Origin: Helopsaltes ochotensis
Taxonomy: Eukaryota > Chordata > Aves > Passeriformes > Locustellidae
DNA: 64,000 bases
Assembly (NCBI GenBank): GCA_013400155.1
Contig: VXBM01000009.1
Coordinates: 2,322,476-2,386,475, forward strand
Direction of reading: 5' to 3'
Part shown: in pieces, positions 1-12,830 of the stretch
How the letters are laid out: every line of letters starts with the position of its first letter
Position numbering within the stretch: position 1 is the stretch's first letter
Position numbers and translations under genes: made by a program
Notes under the pieces: generated by a model
Seen by the model: only the letters and a program-made list of their open reading frames with translations
What the model was told of the DNA's origin: nothing
Databases searched by the model: none

Positions 1-2245
1 AAACATCCCTGTGTTACCAATACTGTTTCCAGCACAAATCCAAAAAATAACCCCATACTACCTACTGTGGAAAAAATTAATTCTACTCCAGTCAAAAGCA
101 GTACACTAGGCTAAAAATGTTGCCACAAAATCAGTGAAATAGCAAGCATTTAATTTTTGAAAGCCTCAGCTACTAAATCTGTTTCAGGACGAACCAAAAC
201 TTCATATTCTTCATTCTCTTACACTTTTCATCAATTCCCTTAGAATTTCATCTTCCATGAAATGTGGTGGGCAGACATTTGTGATTCACACAAAAAGTGC
301 CATATGTTGCTAAAAGCTGTAAATACATTTGGAAAGAGGTGCGAAGCTCTCAGAGCTCAATACTGCCTTTATAGATGTCAGTGGCCAGGCTTTACCTTGA
401 GAATGTTTAACGAATGTCTCAACATAAGAACAAACCAGTTGTTAGGGGTGGCTTGAAGTTTTTCACAAGTGTAGCTGTGTGTTTGAGCATGATGATATTA
501 ACGTACGGTGTTAAGTTCTTCTTCTATAAGTTCTTCAGTCCTGCGAGCTTATATAGTGGTTAAGGACATTTAAGGTGATGGAGATATCAGGTTATTTCTA
601 ACTATAAAGCTGTAACTTATTTGTTTTCCTCTTTTTGGTTTGTTTACTCTGAGCAAATTCCATGAGCTCAATTTCTATGCTGTATAAAAATAATTTTTTT
701 TTTGTTTACACATAGGTTACTTAAAATTCATTGAACAGTTCTGTGTACTTTAATGTCTGGTATTTGAGAGTTGGGTCTTTGCATTTGCAAAATGACAGGA
801 AATTGTTGAAGGTGAAAGCTTAGGTCTAATGGTAACCTGTAATGTGAGTTTGGACAGTGCATTCAGGCTTTTTGAACTTACCTTTTTTATTTACTATTTT
901 TGTATATAACAAGGAAAAGCTTCAGGTTTTATCTTCAGAGTTCTCCGAAATCTTTTTGTCCTGCCTAAATCAATGATTTATGACTGAAATTGACTGTCCT
1001 GGGACAAACTTCTGCTGTTTTCCTATGTTCAGACAGGGGGGCTGATAGATAGCTCTAAACTGCTCTTGTTGGTGGTTATAGAATAAACTTACTTTTGTAT
1101 ATGTGCTGTGCCTCACTTTGTCTTCCCTTCTCTCATACTTCCTTTATGGTTTTTTTGTTAGTGCTGACTCTGTTGCAAATGCAGGAATTAGCTGACATGG
1201 GGAGAGAATTTCTCACCCTTCAGTCTTTGTGCAGAACGATAAATCTGTGGGTTTTGCCAGTCTTGTATTTCATCTGAATGTTCCTTGTCAGCTTTTCAGG
1301 AAAGAGAGTGAGTTGATACCATATTGAGCTCATATTTTTATGCATAAGCAAGGCTGAATGCGAAGGTGTCCTATTCATTCTGAACAGTGGTAGGAGTTCC
1401 TGAACTGCTCTGCAGAAGTTGTAACACAAGCAATCCACCTTACCTTCAGGTGTACATTGAGAAGTGGAGGATATGGCTGTATGTAGTAGTGAGTAGCTAG
1501 ACTTGAAGAAATCCAAGCCATCCCTTTTGGGTCATTCAACCAACGTGATTTCTGTCAGTGTATGTGGTTATAGTTAGTAGCTGGAACTTCTGCAGATACC
1601 CACTGTGCACAAAGAGCAGCAGAAGTCACTTAACTGTTGCTAAGCATTAGCTCTAATTACTCAAAGGGAGGGAAGGGATTTGATTTTTTTGGTTTTGTTT
1701 TGTTCTAGGCAGAGTCCAGAGAAGGTGTTGCTCAACCAAAAGACATACACAGTAATGATATAAGAAAAAGTCTGTAGGGAGAATAGACTTCAAGAGAGAA
1801 GGCAAAAACACACTGATATTCAAACAGAAATGGGAGCTTACCAGTGGCAATTAGAATTCTTTAGTTCTTAGACATGAGCTAATTTAAAATGTGTGAATTG
1901 TTTAAACTTCACCTTTTTGCTGTATTCCTTACTTTGTGTTGGAGCTGCTAATGGCAGTTAAGGCAGTAAAAACCTACTTTCTGTTCTATCAGAAAGCTGC
2001 TGCAGTTGTTAGACATTACTTTATGAACATCTGTCACTTTTAATATTGAGTTGGCAATCCCCCAAATTGTTAATGAATAAATGAATTCTAGGATCTGAAT
2101 GGGTTGTGCATGTATTGAAAAGCTTTGGTGGCTAGCTGCATGCACAACAGGCATCACTTCTAAAATACTGGGTCTAGACTAATTAGGTTATTCTAATAGA
2201 TGGGTTGTTGATGAAAGCACTTAAAACTTTAGTTGAAAGAATCTT

Positions 2246-2275
2246 CAAACAAACAAACAACAACAACAACAAAAC
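2246..2275. repeat. (CAAA)n/(CAA)n simple repeat
   Basis: Three CAAA units followed by five CAA units. On the minus strand this yields the leucine/valine-rich runs in the chance frames at 2183-2629. Confidence 0.9.
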
Positions 2276-2892
2276 CCTTTCTAAGAAGTCCTTCTTGAGC
2301 TTCAAATCGAGAAGTGTTGCTAATCCCAGCTGTGTAGTTAGAGCAATGTGCCAGCTGTGCCAGACCTGGATTTGACAGCTGACTGCTGTAGGCAGTGACA
2401 AATTGTAGACAACTGTAGAGACAACTTTTGATAATGTCCGGGGTGGGGGGGAAGGTGCATAAAATATATATATTTTTAAATGGTTGTTCAGCACAGAATG
2501 AGGAAACACTGAGGCAACAGCAGCATCTCTTACTCTCCACACAGGTATTGGCAGACTGAGTGCATCCAAGTGCTGCATTGAAGAAGTGTGTTTTTTTGGA
2601 GATGAACTGTTCAGTGTCTGAAGCTGCAAAAGGGCTTATTTTTTTTCAGTGTTTTTAAAGGCATTGTGATATACAGGTTAAGGTGGGTGAAATGAAATTT
2701 TTTGGGTACACACAGAGGTGAAAAAAGGTAACTGCTTGAGAAGGAGAGGAAGTTTGCTTTAAGAAGTGTTAGAGGCCTTTCTGCGTGGCCTAGAGCAGGT
2801 CAGCAAATCCTTCTGGCCCTTTTGCAAAGTGTTGAATATATGTGCTAATGCTTGGATGGTTATTTCTCTAAGTGCATTCACAGATGATTAGT

Positions 2893-3241
2893 GGGGTGAA
2901 GCACCTTTCCTGTGTGGAAAGGCTGAGAGAATTGGGTTTGCTCAGCTTGGAGAAGAGAAGGCATGGGATACCCTAACTGGGACCTTTTAGTACCTAAAGG
3001 GAGCCTACTAGAAAGCTGGAGAGAGACTATTCAGAAGAGTGTATAGTGACAGGACAAGGGGGAATGGTTTCAAACTGAAAGAGAGTAGATTTAGATTAGA
3101 TATTAAAAAACAAATCTTTACCATCAGGATGTTGGGACAGTGGAACAGGTTTTCCAGAGAAGTTGTGGCTGCCCCATCCCTCAAGGCCAGGCTGAGTGGG
3201 GCTCTGAGCAGCCTGGTCTAGTGAAAGGTGTCCTGCCCATG
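2893..3241 (+). mobile_element. CR1 LINE, 3' fragment
   Basis: The segment has the typical order of a bird CR1 3' end in sense orientation: a GAGCACC-like start and AGGCTGAGAGA, then CAGCTTGGAGAAGAGAAGGC, GTACCTAAAGG, AAGCTGGAGAGAG, GTGACAGGACAAGGG, a TTTAGATTAGATATTA block and GGCTGCCCCATCCCT. It ends abruptly at CCTGCCCATGG. The usual terminal part, with the octamer-like ATTCTATG repeats, is missing. A second CR1 piece follows directly. Recognition is from memory of the CR1 consensus, not a search. Confidence 0.9.
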
Positions 3242-3497
3242 GAGAAGAAGAAATGGCCTCAAACTGCACCAGTGGAGGTTTAGATTAGATATTTGGAAAA
3301 AATTCTTCCTGGAAAATATTGTTGGAACAGGCTGCTCAAGGAAATGGTAGAGTCACCATCCCTGGAGGTATTTAAAAGATGTCTCGATGTGGCACTTGGG
3401 GATGTGGTTTAGCGGTAGACCTGACAGTGCTGGGTTAATGGTTGTACTCAACGTTCAAGGTCTTTTCCAACCTAAATGATTCTGTGGTTCTATAAAT
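3242..3497 (+). mobile_element. CR1 LINE, complete 3' terminus
   Basis: This is a second sense-oriented CR1 segment. It restarts inside the element at GAAATGGCCTCAAACTGCAC, runs through TTTAGATTAGATATT, GGAACAGGCTGC and TCACCATCCCTGGAGGTATT, and ends with TCTTTTCCAACCTAAATGATTCTGTGGTTCTATA, the CR1 tail with its degenerate ATTCTRTG repeats. The sequence differs from the adjoining copy, so this is a different subfamily rather than one element continuing. It abuts the first copy without a spacer. Confidence 0.9.
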
Positions 3498-4195
3498 CAG
3501 GTTCATAAATCAGCTCTGTGACAAAGGCTGCAGTACTGCAACTTATATAGCAAATAAAAAAATAATACCTTGTTCTTGGCAACTGGAATACTCTTAAATT
3601 GGAAAACCAGTCTGATCTTATGTGCGTCAATGGTGAGGCTGACAGACTGCTGCATGTGCACTGACTTTTGCTAGAATCTTTAGCACCCAAAGTATGCTTG
3701 TATGTGAGTAACTTGAAATTTGAAAGCTTCTCTCTGTCTCGAAACAGTGTCAACTGCCTTAACAGGACTCAGGACTTTCTCAGGTATTTATTCTTCATGC
3801 ATGAACTTGCATCTTAGTCTTGTTCCGCTCATTTGACCTGTGCCCTGTGAATTTGAAATAGAATTGGTACTTGCATCCAAAACCAGGAAAGTTTAGAGGT
3901 GATATCTAAATATAATGATACCAAAAGTGTGATTATTCTCACTTCAGAAGTGCTTCTGAATGGCTGTGGTAGCAGCCAGCTTGAAGCAGCTATGGGTGCA
4001 TTTCCTTGCATTCACTTGAATGTGAAGATGTACTTCAAATAACCCAAACATTTTAAAGCACTTTGCTTCTTGAGATTTGTAGGAAATAATTGAGTTTGTA
4101 ATTTTGTAGTTTATGACGACTCCATGAGTATACTTGTCTTGGCAGTATGTCCCAAGAGATCCTTTATTATTTCTTGAATGACAATCTAAGTGCAG

Positions 4196-4227
4196 CGCTC
4201 AGCCACCCCTAATGAGTTGGCTGAGCG
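4196..4227. other. Perfect 10-bp inverted repeat (hairpin)
   Basis: CGCTCAGCCA at 4196-4205 is exactly complementary to TGGCTGAGCG at 4218-4227, with a 12-nt loop. The stem is GC-rich (7 of 10) in AT-rich surroundings. It is too short for a typical microRNA precursor, and flanking pairing does not extend it. Confidence 0.6.
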
Positions 4228-5929
4228 TGTGACTGGGGAACAAAGCTGTTACTGACAACCTGTTCCCTTTAGGTTTGTCTAGGGCAGTAAATAAAAGGTA
4301 CATAATTTGCATAAGCCTATTAAGTGGTATTCTCAAGGGGAATAACAATAATTTCTAATGCTGTTTTCAGTTCTGACAGTTGATCCTTTTAAAAATTAGA
4401 TCTTGAGAAGGATTCCAGTGAAAGGAAAAGGTGGAATGGTTTGTGGCTGTCCACAGCAGGGTCAGGAAGATGCAGAAAATGTGAGTCCTTCTGTGAGCAG
4501 TGAGTGCCCAGTCTTATATGTTGTCTGGAGTGAATGGAAAAAACAAGCTATACCAGTACAGTTGTTTGAAGAATAAGGTAATTTCAGAGATTTAATTGCA
4601 GGCGGAAAGAGATTAATGATCACAGTATAAATGCCATGTGACTATCTGTTGTAAGCTAAAAGTATACAGATGCTTGTTTTCTGCACAAAACGAGACAAAA
4701 TGAATCACAATGAAATTGAACATATGTTATTTGCACTGGCTTGTTTAAATCTGTTTCACAACAAACATTTATTGGAGCCACTCAAACTTGGGTAGAGGAA
4801 AGAATGCTTTTGTGGTCTATGACATTTCTTGGAGTGGCAGATTGATAAAGTTCACTACGTCATCCTTGTAGAATAGGAAGCTTCTGTATGTTGTCTATTT
4901 AAAAAGGGACTTGTAGAGTAACTTGATTTGGTAAAAGTGTATGAAAAGACAAAAGTAAACTTTTCTTTAAATCTTTACAGCATTGTTTTTAGTTTCTCAT
5001 TTAGGTTTTCCCTATACAAGTCCTCTCGTGTTACCTTACCATTCAAGAGTTGGTACGAGTAGTTTCTAAAAATGTTGACTGCTGTAGAAAAGTGAGGTCT
5101 AGAGAAGAAAAGTGAGAAGAATTGTACTGTATTAAGCCCCTTCATTATTCTAAAAAAAATATTTGTCATAGTTTAAAAAGCAGATTTTAATTTGCAGAGT
5201 AGTCAAAGTGTTATTCAAAGTCAACATTGGATTGTGTTCCTAGGGTTTGAGACTATTATTTTATTAATGCTATGTAATTAAAATGGCAAATGGAAAATTA
5301 GAACTCTGCATTTGGGGATAGTTTTATTGATATATTCCATGATATATGTTACGTGCTTATCCAGCCTGCAAGTGTGCATAATTTCTTAGACTTGACTATT
5401 TCTTGAAACTTAAATTAGTGAAAGCTTTTTTGAAAGATACTGTGGAACAGTAGTAGTAGGTATTGACTTTGAGATAATGGTTCAAACTATAATTATTTTT
5501 GGTCTTTTCACACATTGTGAAAGATTTGCATAAGGGTCACAGAAATCTTTAGCAAGTACAATGTATATTTGTTGAGTACTTTCTGGTTTTAAAATGGGGT
5601 GCTTTTATACTCAGAATTAACAGATCAGGTTATTGTTGCAGCAAGTTTTCAGTTCCGTGCCAGTAAAGCTGACAGCTTTAGATGTTGCAATGCAGTCAAT
5701 AGGATTGTAGTTTGTCATTTGAGATTGCTTTGGAAATTCTTGCAGCAGGAGGAGCTCTAGACTCTGCCAGTGTGCCAGCCTAGCTAAGGTTTGCCTGCTG
5801 TCTTAAATGAAAGCATTGTTAGGATAAAAGCTGTCATTCTTTTAAGTACTTGCTTGATCTCTGCTGAAGTTCTCAGGGCTGTACAGTATCACTTTTTAAA
5901 AGTGAATATTTTGAGAAATTTGGTGGTCA

Positions 5930-6082
5930 AACAATCCCTGGAACAATGTCCTCGACTGCTGGATATTTTCAAAAGGTGGCTGGACAGTGTTAGATAATCT
6001 CATGTTGGCTCCCTTTCCCATGAGAGGTTGGACCAGGTGGTCTTTTGAAGTCCTTCCTGATTCTCTTTTGATGTGGTTATGT
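5930..6082 (+). mobile_element. CR1 LINE, short 3' end
   Basis: This old 5'-truncated CR1 terminus has recognisable TCAAAAGGTGGCTGGACA, GAGAGGTTGGACCAGGTGGTC and TCCTTCCTGATTCTCTTTTGATG blocks, corresponding to the usual GGGTTGGACTAGATGATC and ATTCTGTG tail. It is diverged, and its 5' border is approximate. Confidence 0.75.
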
Positions 6083-6471
6083 GGCAGATTTGTAGTACTT
6101 CTGATGGAAAGGTATGTACACTGAGGAGCATCAGGACTATCCAGAAAATATAGTGAGAGTACCCAGGCATCTGCTGTTCACTGCAATGAATTCAGGTTGC
6201 AGCACAGCCATCACTGCTGGGTGCCTCATGCTCAACAGTCAGCTTCTGATTCCTGGTCTGGCACTTCAGGATAAACCAGTACACTTTGATAAGCCAAAAA
6301 CCATATGGTTACACTCTGCAAAAATTGTCAAGCTGATGATTGAAGTGCTGTATATACATTATTGTGGCATAAGCACAGCAGCACATTATTGAGGCAGCAC
6401 AGCCAGCCTCAAACTGTCCTAAGCTGAGATGCCACTGTCCCCGGTCATCAGGGGTCTGATAAGAAAGAGTA

Positions 6472-6496
6472 AGCAAGCCTGACACACAGGCTTGCT
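6472..6496. other. Perfect 10-bp inverted repeat (hairpin), 5-nt loop
   Basis: AGCAAGCCTG at 6472-6481 and CAGGCTTGCT at 6487-6496 pair fully around the loop ACACA. No T-run follows on either strand. It lies in a less AT-rich patch (about 6110-6500) that I could not assign to a repeat family. Confidence 0.6.
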
Positions 6497-8307
6497 CTAG
6501 AGTTGTTTAATCCTTCATCTCCTCTATTGCAGTGATGCAGGCAAAAAGAAAATATTATTGCTGTTTTCAGAAGGATTCTGGGGTGGATTTTAGGATTACG
6601 GACTTGCTCTTTTTTTCTTGACTTAGTGTCCAGTTTCTAGTAGAAATTCAAACTGGTGCGGACAACTCTGCATACTGATTATATGTAGATGCAAATGCTG
6701 GAGTTCAGATTGTAGAGTTAAAAGTTAGGTACCAGAGTTTTGATTATTCAGGTTGTCATTTTTCCCATGGCTTAATACTGTGCTGTCTTCAAGGGACTGG
6801 AGAGGTGGTGAGTATATTTAAAAAAAAAAAAAAAGTCCTCCCCAAAGCCTTCAGAATTATTGATCTGCCCCTAAAATAGAGTAGAAGATATGTTTAATGA
6901 AAACACCAAAAGAAATTACTTCGGCTCTTTCAAAGAGGTTAAGGAAGGATAGGAGTAGTTAAATTTCAAAGTTGTTTTGAAGCTGGTTAATTAAAAGGAT
7001 CTGTTAGGTAAATGTTGGCACTTTTTAAAGAGTCTTCATACCTGTACATACTTTATTCTTTTTTAATACAGTTCTTTGAAATATTTTTGTGCAAATTAAG
7101 TTTTTTAAAAAAGAGGGGATTTTCTTAAGATTTCTTGAGATTGCAGGATTTCAGTACCAAGCTGGAATGATTTGCTTATTCTGCACAGCAACACACAACT
7201 GTAGAAGGGTGGTTGGAAGAACTTGAAGTACTCATGATCAAATTGGTGAGGTTCATTTTGCCTACTGATTTGCTTGAAGGAATGGTATACCATTAAAACA
7301 TGGGGCTGAAGACATTTTTCATTCAGCTTATGGTCAGTCTTCCCATTGTTGGGTTTCAACAGGGTAACTTAGTCTGCTTTGATTTCCTTTTCTCCACAGA
7401 ACAATTAGAACAAAGCATTTTGCTTTGACAGTAGAGTGTTGATTCTCTAGAGCACTTACCTGTCCCTGTGTTGAGTCAACAAACTTAAGAGCCAAGTCAA
7501 GAGCCTTATATTGTACTTTGAAGGTAAATGGTGCTTTTTAAGTGCTGCTGTATTTGTTCTGAGGAGTTTTTCAAGTGGTACTTCAGTGTTTCAGGGAGAT
7601 GCTTCGAGCTACTGTAGAATCGCACAGGTTTGATTGTATTTTCAGAGCACCTAGTGAAATCTCTGTTCCTGTAAATGATGCCTTTATTTAAAAAAAAAAT
7701 TAAATGATAGAGCCAGGGTGTGTCCTTAGAGAAATTCCCAGACCCTCAAGTTCATTGCAGACCAGGAATTACTGTCTTAAAATGCCATTCTCATTTTTAA
7801 ACTTTCTCCTCTCACCAGTAATGAACCTAGAGACACGAATGGGACAGTTTATTTAAATTGCCTTTAGCTGTATTTATTTAAGAAGTGGCAGAAAAACCTT
7901 TTGCATAAATGAAAGCAAATACCAGTTTGCATTCCCTGAACCTGTGTCATTGTAAACAAGTTTCTGCCTGAGTAGTATAATATGTGTTTAATTTGGGACC
8001 TTTTGCACTCCTAAATATTGAAAACCTAGCTGATAATTAAGTTAACTGTACAAAATGAAACTTAAAACTAGTTGTTATGTTTTCTTAATTAGATGAAAAT
8101 GTGCTTTCATTAAAGGAAATAGTTTTGAATAGAAATTATTGATACTTAAAAAGACTATATATAAGCTGAAGGAAAAACTGTGGATCTTCTGATATACATT
8201 CTAGGTTTTCTCTCTTCGGTCTGGAGCTTTTAATGAATTTAAAAAAATAGGAGTTCTTTATCTTCTTGCTGTTTATTTTGTCAAGAGGAGATGATTATTG
8301 AAATACA

Positions 8308-8340
8308 TGCATGTGTGTATACATATATATATATATATGT
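8308..8340. repeat. (AT)n microsatellite with TG-rich edge
   Basis: ATGTGTGTATACATATATAT continues as an (AT)8-type run. A simple intronic microsatellite. Confidence 0.9.
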
Positions 8341-8847
8341 TAGGAAAGCTAAGGGATCTTTCTGAGATATTGATTGTATAAATAGATTCTGAAGGCTAGT
8401 GCTTCAGCTTGCCTGGCTCCATTACAGGATGCTCATGTGTAATCGGATTAAGCTTCAAAATATTTAATTTGAATTTTTTTTGACCATATGACATGTTTAA
8501 TATAGGCAACATATAAATGGAGGAGTAGGAGTCTGACAAAGCACACTGTGCCTGTAAAAAATACACCAGGAAATTTAATAACCTCAATTGCTCTTCTCAC
8601 TTTGTATTAGGAAAAATGTCATCTTGAAACATTCAGTCCTTAAGACCATTTTTGAACCTTCATGCTTGCTCTCTACCTATTTCAGGATTGCTTTGTGTTC
8701 TTGGGAATTATCTATTGTGTCAGGAACCTGCTTAATTGAGATTGAAATCTAATAAGGTCATGTCCCAACATAGTTTGGTTAATTCTAGATATATCACTAT
8801 CAACCTTTCTGGCAAGGCACCTCAGTAACACCAATGTGTTTCATTCA

Positions 8848-9065
8848 TCACGGAATTGTTAGGGTTGGAGGAAACCTCTGCAGATCATCTGGTTCAATCC
8901 CTCCTTCAAGGCAGAGCCATCTAGAGCAGGTAATACAGGAACACATCCAGGTGGGTTTGGAATGTCTCATGTCTCCCGAGAAGGACACTCCATGACCTCC
9001 CTGGGCAGCCTATTGATGTATGAATAAGTTCCATCTCTAGTGTATTGTCTTTGGTTCCTCAAAAT
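8848..9065 (-). mobile_element. CR1 LINE, 3' end, antisense
   Basis: Read on the + strand this is the reverse complement of a CR1 terminus: GTTAGGGTTGGAGGAAACCT, GCAGATCATCTGGTTCAATCC, a GAGCAGGTAATACAGGAACA block, CATCCAGGTGGGTTTGGAAT, and CTCCATGACCTCCCTGGGCA. The match is clear to about 9015 and fades by about 9065. Opposite in orientation to the host gene. Confidence 0.85.
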
Positions 9066-12000
9066 CCTCTTTTATTTGATATCCAGTATTAGATACTTCA
9101 GGAGCCCTAATTCTTGTGCATGGGGTGGATTTTGTGATGAGCCAAGTGATTATGGATTAGTTAAACAGGAACTAGTGTTGCAGTAGGAAAAATAAACTTT
9201 GTCAGCAGGTTGCAAGGCTTTTTTTGGTGTGTGCATGAATTTGGCTAGCAAATACTGTATGATGCTTTCTGTGGTCCCCAGCCCTTAAATGATTGTTTCC
9301 CCTAAAATATAGATCACTATGTTAACACTTTCTTCCATATGTGACAGCACGTAGGCGGGCTGTGTTCTGCCGAAGACTGTATACCAAGCTGGCACTGTGA
9401 GGGGTCAAGTGGGGACATATGAACTGGCAAGACATTAAAAATCTGTGAAATCTCTTGTCCTATTTCTTCCTGATAGAGTGGAAGAACAGAATAATCTGTG
9501 CCTGTGGCTGCAGAGGCAAGCAGTGCAGTATAGTAAGAGTGGTTCTGCAGAGTAAATGCCATGTTTACACCACACCCGTGTGGGGTTTAATGCTGGGGCT
9601 GATCCAGTCTATTCCATAGGGAGTCAGAGCATGTACGGTGCAGTCCTAAGGGCATCTGAAAGTCTTGTTTCATCCAAATTGGACCCATTTCATGTGCTCT
9701 GAGACTGCTCTAATGTGCCCATCAGAACATGATAGATAGGAATGATCAGACACACTCTGAAATGCTGATGGTCTATTTTTTGGTATACTTTAGGTCATGC
9801 TTTTTTTAGTACGTATTATTTTGTTGGTTTTGGCCTCTCTTCTTATTATCACTGATGTTTTTTTCAGTGCAAAATGCCATGATGTATCATACAAATTTCC
9901 TTCATTCTTAGGAGCGTGTAAATTATGAGTATGTGTATATGGATGCCCACAAATATGTATGCACGTACTTAGAGTGAGCAGTTTGTATGTCAATAGTCCG
10001 ATGCACTTACAGTCTGTAACCAGTAGAGTCTTGGCAGTGATTAAAGAAGGCATGCAGGATGGAGGGATGTCCCAGTATCAGTGACTGACAGTGTACACTT
10101 GATGTGTCTTTCTTGCACTAAAACCAATTTTGAATGTTGGCCTCTTCAGATCTGTGTTGTAACTGCATTCCCCAGGACCAGGTTTTCTTCCTTTCCATGC
10201 AAATAAAGGAATGCACTGTACTTAGACAGTCTTTGGGGGAATTTCTTCATAAGTCCTTGCCTTATGAGATTATTTCAAGCAGTGGGATATAATGTCTTTT
10301 AATCATATTGTTCTCTCTTACAAGGTCAGTGTCTTTGCACTGCATGTTTAGTAATGCAGTTCTCATTTTTGATACTGAGAGGCTGCTGAAATGTGACTTC
10401 TACTTTAAAGGAGACAAGGGTTTATAGTTGTTTGCTCTAATTTGCTTATGAGTCTTCAAATGTATAATTTGAATACCCAAAGCTCCTATTAGATATTCAG
10501 TTGAAATTCTGTTCTTCAAAGCTCTTAAAACAAAAGACTGGGATCATGAATGAAAAGTGATTTCACGGCATGCCCAGCAGCAATCAGTGCATCCAGAAGT
10601 GGGGCTTACAATATACAGTTAACTTTGAAGAATCCACATCAGCGTATTTAATGGAATTTAAGCATCCACAGCGATATGAGATGATGATACTTCTCCAGCT
10701 GCGTTTGTGACTTTCCAAGAGTGTAGCTGACACTGGTGGTATCAGCCAAATGACAATCATCTGCAAGATTGGCCAGTAATGGGATTCTGAGAGCTAAGCA
10801 ATTGGTTTTCAGTATCTTACTTGAGGATTTGTTAGGATCAAATAAAACTATCAAGTTGGGTCAAGCATTTGATCTTTTACGCAGGACTATTTGTCATTGC
10901 TGGTGATTAGGAACAAACCAGGAAGAGTTTCTGCAGCCAGTAGCTCCAGACAGCACAACAATTACAGTAATAAGAGTCTGGAGAGCTCCTTAAGGTCGTC
11001 TTTAGCCCTAAATTCTGCCACAGGTTTTCCAGGGAAGATAGAGCAGATGATGTCACTTCTTCTTGAAATATAGGTACATCACCAGAGGGAAGGGAGAAAT
11101 CAAATCTCTTGTTCTGGACAGCAACACAACATTTTAAATGTTAGTAGCTATCTGATGCAATTTTGAAAATAGCGTATGTTGAATTTAATAGTTCTACAAA
11201 TTACATTTACTGTACAAAAAAAGGTATATTTCTCGAATACAGCTAGAAGGCAAGAAGATTCTAGTATCAGATCTGTGTTGAAACAATACTGGGCCTGTCA
11301 AGTCTTCATATCCTTATCTCTCTTCCTGGATGTAACTGTTATTTCTACTCTGCAAGGTCACACTGAATTCTCTGTCACCTTATTCATCACTAAACAGTCC
11401 TTCAAACTTTTTTCCTTCATGTCACTTTTTCTTTTAACTCCTTCCTGTATTTTGTTTGAAGCTCATGGATTTGCAGCGTATTTGTTATGGGCTGTTGCAA
11501 TCTAAAATAGTTTTATCATTTTGGAAATTTATTTTAGGAATACAGCCTTGAAATGGACTCAGCTTTCTGGATTCAGGTTTCTGCTTCCGTATAGAAGCAA
11601 CATCATCTCTTTTTTCTGCTTTACAACTTTTTTTAAAATTTTATGTGTAAATTATATCTACCTGTTCCTGTGCAGGCTTTATTTTTAAATCTAAATAATT
11701 TACATTTCTTACTTACTCTTTAAATTTTAGAGGCATATTGTTTGATTCTATGTTGTGTGAGTGAGGGCTTTTTAGAGGATTTACAGTCTTACCCTGATCC
11801 CTCTGGTGTATTTAATATGTAGGATGTGTTTATGGTTGCTCTGTACTTAAGTTGCTCCATACTTCTGATTGTCTGTGTTGCTTTTTTCTGTATTTCTTGC
11901 AAAGTGTCCGTGTCTCTGAGGCAAGATGATTGGAGCAGATGTAGCTATCAGTATGCAGTATATCATGAATAAAGATATTGGTTAGTTTTCTGTTTTGTTC

Positions 12001-12559
12001 TTGAGTTATTTTCCTTTTTGATTGCACATAAGTGGTTAGCTCATGTCTGAAAAATTATGCACAGTAATTTGAGATGTTTAAGGGGGTGATATAGGTAGTG
12101 CAAAATTCATTAGTGTGTGAGTAGTGCTATATAGCCATTTCTCTGCATTAATTTGTGTTTTCTGTTATTTAGTACATCATTCTGTTTTCAAGTTCAGTAG
12201 CACTGTGACTCTTCTCAGTAAGTTTGTTGTTCACAGATTTTTCTAACCCAGTAATTCGCCCTTGCTTCAAAATTTCTTGGGAATGTGTTGAACATTATAA
12301 ATCTTAGCTGAAATTTTTGGCAGTTCCTGTTAACAACCCTCCCACTTTGTGAAGTGTCTTTCACTCTTATATAAATTAACACTTTATCAGTGTATAAGGG
12401 GGTCTGCCCTCTTATACTGCAGTTTTTCATCCTACAATGGTTTTTCCTGGTCTTTCCAGCTGCTGCTGCCTCTCTGATCTTGCTCCTCATCAAACACAGT
12501 TATAACACAGTCTTTGTGCAAAAGCAAGTAATTTGAATTTTGAAGAGTAGTGCCAAGAC

Positions 12560-12830
12560 TAATATGTCAGTTGCCGGAGTGATGGATGTGGGTAGTGGGC
12601 AGCTGAGTGCGAGCCAGCGGGATGCAGATGCTGACTCCTCGTAGGGAAGCAGCTGCAAGGGGGTACTTGGTTGTGCCAGGAAAAGCCAGGCTGTGCGGAG
12701 CCTCTTGGCAGGAGTTCACTGAGCAACACTGGAGGCAAGTAATCCTACCTGGAGGCAGATAATCCCCAGGTGAAAGCCTGAAGATGGGCATCAACCTGCC
12801 AGGCAGGTTCAGCTCCTCACCTTTTCTACT
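12560..12830. other. Locally GC-rich unassigned segment
   Basis: About 270 bp clearly richer in G and C than its neighbours, with GGGCAGCTGAGTGCGAGCC and a partly repeated pair TCCTACCTGGAGGCA/CACTGGAGGCAAGTAATCC. A 75-codon minus-strand frame covers it without family resemblance or splice-like borders. It may be an old, unrecognised repeat or a conserved noncoding element. Confidence 0.35.

Noticed and set aside
2183..2629. 148-codon minus-strand frame
   Set aside because: It runs across a CAA/CAAA simple repeat, overlaps another frame of similar length, and has no recognisable domain.
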